A stretch of 42,990 bases of DNA from assembly GCA_036374795.1 (NCBI GenBank), contig DASUTC010000041.1, positions 1-42,990 on the forward strand, written 5' to 3'. Below are positions 34,512 through 42,567 of the stretch, piece after piece. The position numbers and the translations under genes were made by a program. Source of the stretch: Herpetosiphonaceae bacterium. GTDB lineage: Bacteria; Chloroflexota; Chloroflexia; Chloroflexales; Kallotenuaceae. The notes beneath the pieces are model-generated. The model saw nothing but the letters and a program-made list of their open reading frames with translations, had not been told where the DNA came from and ran no database searches. How positions within the stretch are numbered: the first letter of the stretch is position 1; each line of letters starts with the position of its first letter.

Positions 34512-37324
34512 CCGACATACCCGCCGCTCCGATCCTCCCGCATATGCCCTATCGAGGGATCGAGCCGTTTCGCTATGTGGATCAGCCCATTTTTTTCGCG
34601 CGCGCCCAGGAAACGCGCAAGCTGCTCCGATCGATCACGATCTACCGAGGCGTCCTGCTGTATGGAGCATCAGGAACCGGCAAATCGTCGCTGATTAATG
34701 CGGGGGTTATCCCGGTGGTCCGCCCAGAAGGCTTTGCACCGCATCGCCTCCGCGTTCAGCCGATCCAGGGATCAGAAATTATCGTCGAGCGGATCCCCAT
34801 GACCACCGAGGGTCAGAGGCCGTATCTGCCCTCGATCTTTGTCGACGACTCGAACCCGGCAGCGCAGGTCGTTCTCTCGCTTGCGACCTTCGCCGAGCGG
34901 CTCCAGGCGGCGTCAGCCGATTCGGCGCCGCTGCTGATCTTCGATCAGTTCGAGGAGTTTATTACGCTCTTTGAGGAATCGCTGCAAGGAAAAGCGCTGC
35001 GAAAAGCTCAGGCGGTTCAGCAGGAGATCACGACCTTGCTGCTCCGGCTGCTTCGCGATCATTCGCTGCCGATTAAGCTGCTCTTTGTCTTCAGGGAGGA
35101 TTATCTGGCAAAGCTGAGCAAGCTGTTTGTGCAAAGCCCCGACTTAACCGATCACTACTTAAGGCTCACCGCGCCACTCGTCAATATGCTACCGATGATT
35201 ATACGTGGCCCGTTTCTGGATCAGGCGCTCAGGCAACATTTTGGCAAAGAGCTGTCGGACGAGCTTGCCCGCAAAGTGATGGCAAAAATTGAGAAAAGTA
35301 GCGCCGGCGGCGGCCTCAATCTGTCAGAAGTGCAGATCGTCTGCCTGGAGCTGTGGCGATCGGAGAACCCGGAGAGCTTGTTCAAACAGCGTGGCGTGCA
35401 GGGCGTGCTGGAAGATTACCTGGATCGCGCCATTAATCTTCTCGGCAGCGACCATCTCCGCGACCCGGCGCTTGCATTGCTCAGCTTCTTAATCACGCCC
35501 TCCGGCACCCGCAATATTGTTGCCGAAGACGATCTCATTACCCGCGTCAATAAAGAGGAGCAGATCGCGACCGAGCTGTTGCGAACCGCTTTAAAAGCGC
35601 TTGAGATCAAAACGAAACTGGTCCGACGCGAGCTGCGATACAAAACCTATTTCTATGAGCTGGTCAGCGAATTTCTTGTCCCGTGGGTGGCTAATCAAAA
35701 AGCCGCCCGATCGATGGCGATAGAACACCGTCGGCTTGACGAAACAAGCCTTCGGACAGCAGGCGCCGTACCAGGCGCGATCGGTATCGCGCCCGACCCA
35801 CACCATCTTGAGATGCTTCGACAAGACCTTCGGATCTGGCATGCGTGGCGACGAAACAACCCCACCATAGCGCCGACGCTGGCCCGCGCGGACCTCGCGG
35901 GTCGTCCGTTGCGGGCAATCGATCTCAGCGACGCGAATCTGAGCCAGGCGACTCTTGATGAAACCGATCTGCGCGATGCGCTCCTGCGGAGCGCGGACCT
36001 GACGGCTGCGACGCTGCAAGGCGCCGATCTCACCGGGGCCAACCTGGGCCGTGCGACGCTGCGCGGTGCGCGGCTCGACCACGCGAAGCTCAGGCAGGCA
36101 CAGTTGAGGGACGCCAATCTCATGCGGGCAAGCCTGGTAGAGGCCGACCTGCGCGGCGCCGACCTGACGCACGCCGATCTCACCGGAGCTGATTTGACAG
36201 GCGCTAACCTCAGCGGCGCGAGCTTGAGCTACGCAACGCTGGTTGATACCAACCTCAAGCGTGCGGACATGACCGGCTGTACGGTGATCGGCATCACCTT
36301 GTGGGATATGAACCTGGAAGGAGCCGATCAATCGAGCCTCGTGATCTCCGATCCCGATGAGCCGTCGATCACCGTCGACGATCTCGGCGTCGCTCCTTTT
36401 GTGGGCATGCTGCTGAAGAGCAGCACGATCCAGCAGGTGTTCACCGCACGCTCGTCGAAAGCGGTCCTCTTGCTCGGCAACTTTGCACAGGACCGGATGG
36501 ATATTCTGGAGACGATGCTCGGCGTGATCCGTGGCCGTGGCTACGTACCCATGGTGATCAATGTCGATCGGGCGTATGGACAGGACATTGCGAAGACCAT
36601 CGACATCCTGATCAGCTTATCCAGGTTTGTGATCGCGGATTTCAGCGGCGTGTCGTCGCCGCTGGAACTGCTGTCGACGCTGGCAGCCATCACGATACCG
36701 TTTGTGCCGCTGATCCACCAGGGGGAGCGTGTCGTTGGCCTACCGGTCGGGATGCAACCGGTGCTCGCGGTGCCATTCATCGCGTACACCGGTCCCGATA
36801 GCCTGAGCCGGCGTCTGCCCGCAGAGGGTATCGATGCGGCTGAGCAAAAGTACCAGGAGCGGCAGCTTCTCCTGCGACAACGCCTGGGCCAGGCCGCCGA
36901 GCCGACCCAGCCGCACGTGGCTCCTGTCGACGTGGCACAACCGCAATCGCGCGCTCCTTCCGATGCGGGTGTGGAGCCGCCGCTGCTGATCGCCAGCCCC
37001 GTCGAGGCGACGTTATCAGACGAGCAAAAACAAACGATCTCGAACATCGTGCAGAACTACACTTCCCAAGACCGGATTCGCGTAGCACACAAGGATGTGA
37101 AAGTTCTCGCACAAGACCCGGAATTGAACGAGCTGCTCACACCCGTAGGGAGCGACAGCGAAGAGCGGTACCTGGACCTGATCGAGCTGGGGCAGCGGAT
37201 CCAGGCGGCGCAAACAGGCGCACGTCGGTTCGGCGGGATCGCCAGGTATTTGTTGCGCATGCTGCAGATCAAGATACGCTATGCGCCATCATCGGCACCG
37301 CCAGAAACGGAGTTCGGCGTATGA
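34508..37324 (+). CDS. STAND-type NTPase with pentapeptide repeats and a TIR-like C-terminal domain
   Basis: This 938-aa protein starts at the ATG overlapping the SIR2 stop; the open frame before it overlaps SIR2. Residues 1-65 carry PYRGIEPFRYVDQPIFFARAQE-type opening (read as YRGIEPF and FFARAQE) and Walker A GASGTGKSS at 53-61. Walker B is LLIFDQFEEF (142-151), followed by LLFVFREDYLAKL, as in novel STAND ATPases. Residues about 459-600 are a run of A(D/N)LxxA pentapeptide repeats that should form a right-handed beta-helix. Residues about 650-765 form an alpha/beta domain (AVLLLGNFAQDR, GYVPMVINVDRA, SRFVIADFSG) that resembles TIR-like or other Rossmann-type nucleotide-binding domains seen after pentapeptide repeats. 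The last 120 residues are linker and helices. Likely a sensor/switch that oligomerises on a trigger; the trigger is unknown. Confidence 0.88.
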   Translation: MTDIPAAPILPHMPYRGIEPFRYVDQPIFFARAQETRKLLRSITIYRGVLLYGASGTGKSSLINAGVIPVVRPEGFAPHRLRVQPIQGSEIIVERIPMTTEGQRPYLPSIFVDDSNPAAQVVLSLATFAERLQAASADSAPLLIFDQFEEFITLFEESLQGKALRKAQAVQQEITTLLLRLLRDHSLPIKLLFVFREDYLAKLSKLFVQSPDLTDHYLRLTAPLVNMLPMIIRGPFLDQALRQHFGKELSDELARKVMAKIEKSSAGGGLNLSEVQIVCLELWRSENPESLFKQRGVQGVLEDYLDRAINLLGSDHLRDPALALLSFLITPSGTRNIVAEDDLITRVNKEEQIATELLRTALKALEIKTKLVRRELRYKTYFYELVSEFLVPWVANQKAARSMAIEHRRLDETSLRTAGAVPGAIGIAPDPHHLEMLRQDLRIWHAWRRNNPTIAPTLARADLAGRPLRAIDLSDANLSQATLDETDLRDALLRSADLTAATLQGADLTGANLGRATLRGARLDHAKLRQAQLRDANLMRASLVEADLRGADLTHADLTGADLTGANLSGASLSYATLVDTNLKRADMTGCTVIGITLWDMNLEGADQSSLVISDPDEPSITVDDLGVAPFVGMLLKSSTIQQVFTARSSKAVLLLGNFAQDRMDILETMLGVIRGRGYVPMVINVDRAYGQDIAKTIDILISLSRFVIADFSGVSSPLELLSTLAAITIPFVPLIHQGERVVGLPVGMQPVLAVPFIAYTGPDSLSRRLPAEGIDAAEQKYQERQLLLRQRLGQAAEPTQPHVAPVDVAQPQSRAPSDAGVEPPLLIASPVEATLSDEQKQTISNIVQNYTSQDRIRVAHKDVKVLAQDPELNELLTPVGSDSEERYLDLIELGQRIQAAQTGARRFGGIARYLLRMLQIKIRYAPSSAPPETEFGV

Positions 37325-40300
37325 ACGCAGAGGACATCGACAGCGAATACCAGGGCAGCTTGCTCCAGGCGGTGACGGCGGTGATGGATTTTGGCCGCGC
37401 GCTGTGGGAGCTCGCCTATCCTCCTGCTGGAACAACCGTCCGCGATGTCAGACATACGCCGGGCTGCACGGTGCTCACGGAAACGCAGTTGCTTGACCTG
37501 CTGGCAGCGCCGCAGCACAGCCACGCGGCCTCGATTCTCGAAGAGCTGCGCCAACGCGATGTCTACCGGCCGGTCGAGCCGGGGATCGTCGAGTTTCATG
37601 GTGATGTCTTCCAGCCGGTCGAGCTGGTGCGCATGCTCCTGGGAGGCATCCGGTCGGCCCACGATCTGCGCTACTTCGTCATGCAAAATATCCGCTCACA
37701 CTACGGGCTGGTGCTGTCACACGAAATGCCACAGCTATTCTACATGCTGGCAACCACGATCAACGATCGGTCTGTCGCACCCGGATCGCTCAAGCAGCGC
37801 ACGCACTGGGAGTATGCCCACGACTTCCGCATGCCCCTCGTCGCCGCACTGCAAGCACGCTCTTCGAGTGTCGAACAGGCCCAGCGCACGGCAAGTATGT
37901 TTATCGAGTGCTGCCGTGCGGTCAGCTATGTCAAAGCGTCGTATAAGCCCAACAGCATCTTATGCCGGGCGACCATCGACGCGGAGTACCTGCTTGCCAA
38001 GCTGTTCGGCTTGCCCACCAACATGCGCGGCTTTGATGATTTGTTCGGCGGCGGCCTGATGCTGACGGAGAGTATTCCCGGCGATATGTCCGCGAGCCGA
38101 CTCGGCGGGCGGACAGTGCTGATCAAGGGACGCTCCGGCACCGGGAAAACATTGCTGGCGCTGAAGCTGGCGGTCGAGGTCGCGTCTAAAGGCGGTCTGG
38201 CCTGGGTCATGCCGCTGGAGCAATCTCATGAAGAATGCCTGTATGCGCTGGCCTCGATCGGCGCGCTGCCGGATACGCAGGTCGTCGAAGTTGCCACCGA
38301 TCCGTTTGCCGCCGCAGCGCTGCTACAAGAGCGTCCCGGCGAGCGCGGCGCGCTGATCATCCTCAAAACGATCAAGGACTCCTATGAGAGCTTTTTGAGC
38401 GCCTTTGCAGAGAATGCGAAGCGGATGCTGAAGTATCCGCTGCGGCTGATCATTGCGGATCCGGTCAACAGCATTGCGCGCGGCGATCGGGGCGAGCGCA
38501 GCGAGCCGCCGGATGTCGCGGCGCTCCGCGCACGGACGATGGATCGCATCGAGGTGGTCAACAAGGCAGGAACCAACGTGCTGCTGGTGGCGGAAGAGGG
38601 CAATGATCCCGTCGACGAGCTGCTCTTCGAGCAGAATATCGCAGATACCGTGATCCGCCTGGGCGTAGATGATCGCAGCGGCTATGATCAGCGCACCTTT
38701 GAGATCATGAAGTCGCGGTTCCAGCGCGAACAGCGCGGGGAACATCCCTTTGCGATCAAGCCCGGCCAGGGCATCAGCATCTTTCCGTCCTCGCCCGCGG
38801 TCATGTCCCGGATTCGCTCGCGCAGCCTCCTGCCGCCAGACGCTCCGATCCACTTCGGTCACACCGGCCTTGATATGATTCTCGGTGAGAAATCGCTGCG
38901 CGCGGGCGATGTCATCGTGATGCAAGGGCCGGAAGGATCGTATAAAACGCCGCTCGGCCTCCTGTTTTTGCTGGGCACGGATCAGCCCGAAAATCGGAAG
39001 CGGGTATCGCTGCTGGTTGCGGTGCGGGATGATGAGTCGAAGATTCGCGAAATGCTGAAGCAGGGCTTCATTCAGCGCAGCAGTGATACGCGCAAGCAGC
39101 AGAAGGAGATTCGCGTCTGCTCGCTGCCGCGTGGCTATGTCGAGCCGGGCTTTATCATGCAGCAGATCGAGGACGAGTTTGAGGCAGCGCTGCGCGACGG
39201 CAACCGGATCGACCGCGTGATGATCGACGATATCGCGCACTGGGAATTAAGCTGTCCGTTGGTACGCGCCGAAGAAACCTTTGGCGATACCCTGGTAGAA
39301 TTTCTGCGCCGAAAGAACGTGACGAGCCTGTACGTGTGCGGGGAGGTCGAGCCGGAGACTGCGTTTGTGCTGCAACGGTCGATTGCGAATAATGCCGACT
39401 GTGGCATTGAGTTCAATCGCTTCGAGTACGGAGGGATCCAGCGCGTCACCCTGCGGGTCTTACGATCGCATGGCATGGCGCATCGGCGCGAGTCGTTCGA
39501 GGTGACGTTTGATACCCAGCGCCTGGAGATCAAGCCGATCTCATCGCTGCTGCGGGTTGGTCCCAACGGCGAGATCAAGCCGATCAACGTGCGGCTCTTT
39601 CTGCACTCCGAAACCTACATGCAGGATAAATATAACCGCATGCTGGTCCAGGCGGTAAAAGCGATGCTGTCGCGGGAAACCGAGGTTGAATCGGAAGATC
39701 CGGTCGGGATGAGCAGAGCGATGCGCCTTGGCTCGTCATCAGCGCTCAACGAGCTCCAAATCGTCCAGTGGGATGAGTACCAGTTTTCAACATCCGACCA
39801 TGATCCAAGCCAGCGGTTGATGTTTCATACCTTTCCCAATAAGCATTGGGACGATTCCGAATGGGGCGAGGTCGGAGCCGATGCATCAGGTCACGTGAGG
39901 TGGGGTCATTTCGTGCCGCGTCTGATCCGACGAAACGGGGATACCGTAAACACGTTTTTTGTGCTGCCCTTCTATGCCAATATCGGGCTGCTGGCGTATC
40001 GGCGGGATGAGCAGCTCGACGCCGTGGTGACGTCATGGGAGCGACTGGCAGACGCCTGTGACGCATGGACGCAGCGGCAGGCTGAGGCGGCGCGGCAATC
40101 CGTGGAAGGATCGGATCAGCCTCCCCACAAACCCTTCTTCGATTTTCCAAAGGGCACCTCAGAAAATTACAACTGCCTGTTCCTTGAGATCTTATTGTCG
40201 CTGGAGAAGCCGGAGCCAAAAGCCGTTCCCTCGCTGCTCAAGCAGCTCCAGGGGCCGGTCAGCATCCACGCAAGCAAAATCTTTCGACAGCTGTGTCGTC

Positions 40301-40887
40301 AATCATACCTCGCGGGTGGCGGCAATGACCTGGTGCGCCCGACAACGCGCGCCGCTGACGCGACGCCCAACGTGAACGTCGCCGTGACGTCGGATGCGAT
40401 GGTCTGGCGTCATTGGTACACCACGCTCAACCAGATGCTGTCGGGGATGGAGCTCAAGGATCAGCAGCAGATCAAGGTGGTGCCACTTCCTGAGCAGATT
40501 GCGATCGCGGGCGACTGGTATATTGGCATACCTGCCTACTCCGCCGCTCCGGATGTCGGATTGGAGGTCATTAAGTTTCTCACCAGCCGCGACGCGGAAA
40601 CCGAGCGGCTGCGCAAAGGCGTGGGGCTGCCAACACGTCAACCGTTTTATGCCGATGGAAGCGACGGCCATTCGATCGATACCGCGATCTCTCCCTATTT
40701 CTCGATGTCGGTAGACACGGTGCGCACGCTGGTGAGTGAGGCATACCAGCGTTCCGATATTCGCAGCTATGCCAGATTGTCGAGCACGCTGGCGCGCTGT
40801 TTACAACGAATTATTGAAATTCCAGATGACCAGAGCGCGTATCTTGATCAACGAATCAAGGATATTTTCCGCGATTTGAGAATCTAG
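37321..40887 (+). CDS. Tandem KaiC/RecA-like ATPase fused to a solute-binding-protein-like domain
   Basis: This 1188-aa protein starts at an ATG overlapping the stop of the STAND gene. Residues 1-230 are unrecognised and helical. Residues about 233-500: a KaiC-like P-loop domain (MRGFDDLFGGG, Walker A GRSGTGKT at 270-277, Walker B LRLIIADP). Residues about 510-745: a second KaiC-like domain (HTGLDMILGE, altered Walker A GPEGSYKT at 536-543, Walker B RVMIDDIAHW). Residues about 780-1165 resemble bacterial ABC-transporter sugar-binding proteins: LPFYANIGLLAYRRDE near 878 and GDWYIGIPAYS, then VIKFLTSRDAE and LPTRQPFY. There is no signal peptide, so this domain would be cytoplasmic. The KaiC catalytic glutamate pair is reduced to one Glu (PLEQS) in the first copy and is absent in the second. 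A ligand-gated ATPase is the natural guess. Confidence 0.85.
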   Translation: MNAEDIDSEYQGSLLQAVTAVMDFGRALWELAYPPAGTTVRDVRHTPGCTVLTETQLLDLLAAPQHSHAASILEELRQRDVYRPVEPGIVEFHGDVFQPVELVRMLLGGIRSAHDLRYFVMQNIRSHYGLVLSHEMPQLFYMLATTINDRSVAPGSLKQRTHWEYAHDFRMPLVAALQARSSSVEQAQRTASMFIECCRAVSYVKASYKPNSILCRATIDAEYLLAKLFGLPTNMRGFDDLFGGGLMLTESIPGDMSASRLGGRTVLIKGRSGTGKTLLALKLAVEVASKGGLAWVMPLEQSHEECLYALASIGALPDTQVVEVATDPFAAAALLQERPGERGALIILKTIKDSYESFLSAFAENAKRMLKYPLRLIIADPVNSIARGDRGERSEPPDVAALRARTMDRIEVVNKAGTNVLLVAEEGNDPVDELLFEQNIADTVIRLGVDDRSGYDQRTFEIMKSRFQREQRGEHPFAIKPGQGISIFPSSPAVMSRIRSRSLLPPDAPIHFGHTGLDMILGEKSLRAGDVIVMQGPEGSYKTPLGLLFLLGTDQPENRKRVSLLVAVRDDESKIREMLKQGFIQRSSDTRKQQKEIRVCSLPRGYVEPGFIMQQIEDEFEAALRDGNRIDRVMIDDIAHWELSCPLVRAEETFGDTLVEFLRRKNVTSLYVCGEVEPETAFVLQRSIANNADCGIEFNRFEYGGIQRVTLRVLRSHGMAHRRESFEVTFDTQRLEIKPISSLLRVGPNGEIKPINVRLFLHSETYMQDKYNRMLVQAVKAMLSRETEVESEDPVGMSRAMRLGSSSALNELQIVQWDEYQFSTSDHDPSQRLMFHTFPNKHWDDSEWGEVGADASGHVRWGHFVPRLIRRNGDTVNTFFVLPFYANIGLLAYRRDEQLDAVVTSWERLADACDAWTQRQAEAARQSVEGSDQPPHKPFFDFPKGTSENYNCLFLEILLSLEKPEPKAVPSLLKQLQGPVSIHASKIFRQLCRQSYLAGGGNDLVRPTTRAADATPNVNVAVTSDAMVWRHWYTTLNQMLSGMELKDQQQIKVVPLPEQIAIAGDWYIGIPAYSAAPDVGLEVIKFLTSRDAETERLRKGVGLPTRQPFYADGSDGHSIDTAISPYFSMSVDTVRTLVSEAYQRSDIRSYARLSSTLARCLQRIIEIPDDQSAYLDQRIKDIFRDLRI

Positions 40888-41041
40888 GCTGCGCCAGCGA
40901 GTAGCCCTGGTCGCGCACGGTGCGGGCGATGAGGTCAGCGGTCTGGCGCGTGGTTGTCGTGTAGCATGGATCTACCAGTCTGCGCACTGCTTCGTCGCCG
41001 ATCCGATGACGATCGACCGTTGTTGACGCAAGGAGCCTACC

Positions 41042-41785
41042 ATGCGCGTTGCCCTGCTGTCCGATATTCATGGAAATAGTGTGGCTCTGGATGCCGTCCT
41101 GGCCGATCTCCGGCACGACCCAGTCGATCGGGTGGTGTGTCTTGGCGATGCGATTCAAGGCGGTCCACAACCCGTGGAGGTGGTGGCCCACCTCCGCGCC
41201 CTGGCGTGTCCGGTCGTGCTGGGCAACGCGGACGCCTGGCTGCTCTCCGGGGTGGAAACCGGCGCTGAGGGAATCCCACCGGAGCGCTTGCGGGTCATGC
41301 ACGACATTCGGGCCTGGTCGCTCGCGCAGCTCTCGCCTGACGATCAAGCGTTCATCGCGCAGTTCCAGCCCACCGTCGAGGTGCCATTGCCGCACCAGCG
41401 CACCCTCCTGTGCTATCACGGGTCGCCGCACTCCTACGATGATGTCATTTTGCCGACGATCGCGGATGCGGAGCTGAAGCGCTTGCTGGAGCCGCACGAG
41501 CACATCATCTACACCGGCGGTCACACCCATGTCCAATTCCTGCGCCATATGCACCGCACGTTCCACATCAACCCCGGCAGCATCGGCTTGGCGTATCGGC
41601 ACGATCAGCCGGAGGATCGCTTCAAGACCGATCCCTGGGCGGAGTATGCGATCCTGACGGTCGACGATGCCCGCATCGCGGTGGAATTCCGGCGCGTCCC
41701 GTTCGATGTGCAGGCGCTGATCGCGATCTACGCCAGCAGTGGTCGGCCCCATAGCGAGCAAGCGATCGCGCAATACCAACCGTGA
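41042..41785 (+). CDS. Metallophosphoesterase, calcineurin-like family
   Basis: This 247-aa protein has the two-metal phosphoesterase motifs in order: Asp8 and His10 (SDIHGN), Asp36 (GDAIQGG), Asn62 (GNAD, where family members more often have GNHD), His in CYHGSP, and GGHTHV, followed by NPGSIG. This is the YfcE/MJ0936-like subgroup that hydrolyses phosphodiesters. The GNAD variant lacks the catalytic His of the GNH motif, as in several related subgroups with phosphatase or cyclic-nucleotide activity. The ATG is preceded by AAGGAG at 6-7 bases. It lies 154 bases after the KaiC fusion gene, same strand; whether it belongs to that system is unclear. Confidence 0.9.
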   Translation: MRVALLSDIHGNSVALDAVLADLRHDPVDRVVCLGDAIQGGPQPVEVVAHLRALACPVVLGNADAWLLSGVETGAEGIPPERLRVMHDIRAWSLAQLSPDDQAFIAQFQPTVEVPLPHQRTLLCYHGSPHSYDDVILPTIADAELKRLLEPHEHIIYTGGHTHVQFLRHMHRTFHINPGSIGLAYRHDQPEDRFKTDPWAEYAILTVDDARIAVEFRRVPFDVQALIAIYASSGRPHSEQAIAQYQP

Positions 41786-41831
41786 GGCTGGTGCTCGGCA
41801 ATGCGGCGGGTTGTCACCTTTCGTCCGGTGG

Positions 41832-41866
41832 AGCCGTGTGATTCTATGGGGATCATAGAGACGGCT
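41832..41866 (+). terminator. Two-part hairpin after the metallophosphoesterase gene
   Basis: An outer stem AGCCGT (41832-41837)/ACGGCT (41861-41866) and an inner stem TCTATG (41843-41848)/CATAGA (41854-41859) fold into one interrupted hairpin 47 bases after the stop. No T-run follows, so its role as a terminator is uncertain. Confidence 0.4.
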
Positions 41867-42015
41867 GTGGGCTGTTCTGCGGCATAACCTCGTCGCTGCA
41901 CACGTTCCGCCGCGCCTCGACGGCCACCTGCGAAACACCCTCACGGATCTAGCCCCGCTTCTCACCCGCCCATGCATGCCCTGTCAGACGGCACCTTGTC
42001 CAGGCAGGCGAGCCA

Positions 42016-42032
42016 GTGACAGTAGCTGTCAC
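42016..42032 (+). promoter_or_regulatory. Operator-like palindrome GTGACAG-TAG-CTGTCAC
   Basis: A perfect 7-base inverted repeat with a 3-base centre, 66 bases upstream of the 99-aa gene. A further partial half-site (GGCTGTGACA, about 42051) follows 20 bases on. The size and symmetry suit a dimeric helix-turn-helix regulator. No regulator gene is adjacent. Confidence 0.5.
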
Positions 42033-42097
42033 AACGACCTGGTACTCTAGGGCTGTGACAAACACATTCGCCAGAGGTCGGGGCAAGGAGGTGTGCG

Positions 42098-42397
42098 ATG
42101 ACCACAGGTGAACATCAGATCAAGCCACGGCGGGGCATGAGCATGGCCTTTAAGGCAAACGCCTCGCGATCGCTCGCTGGTATTCCGGCGACCGTGATTG
42201 ACATCTGGCCGCGCTTCCGCTCGGGCGATTACCTCGTCACCCTAGAATATGCGACACCGGTCCCGTTCCGAAAGACGCTGATTCGGCACATTGACGCCTT
42301 CGTCACCGAATTGGACCTGGTCGAGCCTGCGCAGGTCGCCCTGCCGACAGCCAACCTACAGCGTGCGTGGCGCCGCACCATGTCCAGGCCGCGATAA
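42098..42397 (+). CDS. Orphan small protein (99 aa)
   Basis: No function assigned. The start MTTGEHQIKPRRGMSMAF is followed by a beta-rich middle (GIPATVIDIWPRFRSGDYLV) and a helical, basic end. There are no cysteines, signal peptide or membrane segments. The ribosome site is strong (AAGGAGGTG, six bases before the ATG), and codon usage matches the neighbours, so I take it as real. Similar small proteins with the GIPxTVIDxWPxFRSGDYLVTLEY-type core seem familiar from Chloroflexota genomes, from memory only. It is convergent with the receiver-domain gene at the right edge and lies behind the palindrome at 42016. Confidence 0.78.
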   Translation: MTTGEHQIKPRRGMSMAFKANASRSLAGIPATVIDIWPRFRSGDYLVTLEYATPVPFRKTLIRHIDAFVTELDLVEPAQVALPTANLQRAWRRTMSRPR

Positions 42398-42567
42398 CAC
42401 CCGCACCTCAACATCGCAGATTATATCAGCGTCGATTCCAACGAGGCGGAGCGGCAGGATGGCCGACCATGACTGGGGAGACGCGGGCGACATAGGAAAA
42501 GCGCGGCGGAACGGGAGTGGTGTCGCATCTGCGAGCACACCAGCGGCGGCATGCTCGGAGTCATGGT

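Larger units (their letters stand above)
41786..42097. other. 312-base intergenic region
   Basis: No supported gene. It contains the hairpin at 41832-41866, the palindrome at 42016-42032 and the ribosome site of the next gene (AAGGAGGTG). A minus-strand frame crossing the region is antisense to the metallophosphoesterase and has no recognisable family. Confidence 0.5.

Noticed and set aside
40856-41977. 373-codon minus-strand frame covering the metallophosphoesterase
   Set aside because: Antisense to clear metallophosphoesterase motifs. Its first-read end (about 40888-41000) looks faintly protein-like but not enough to call.
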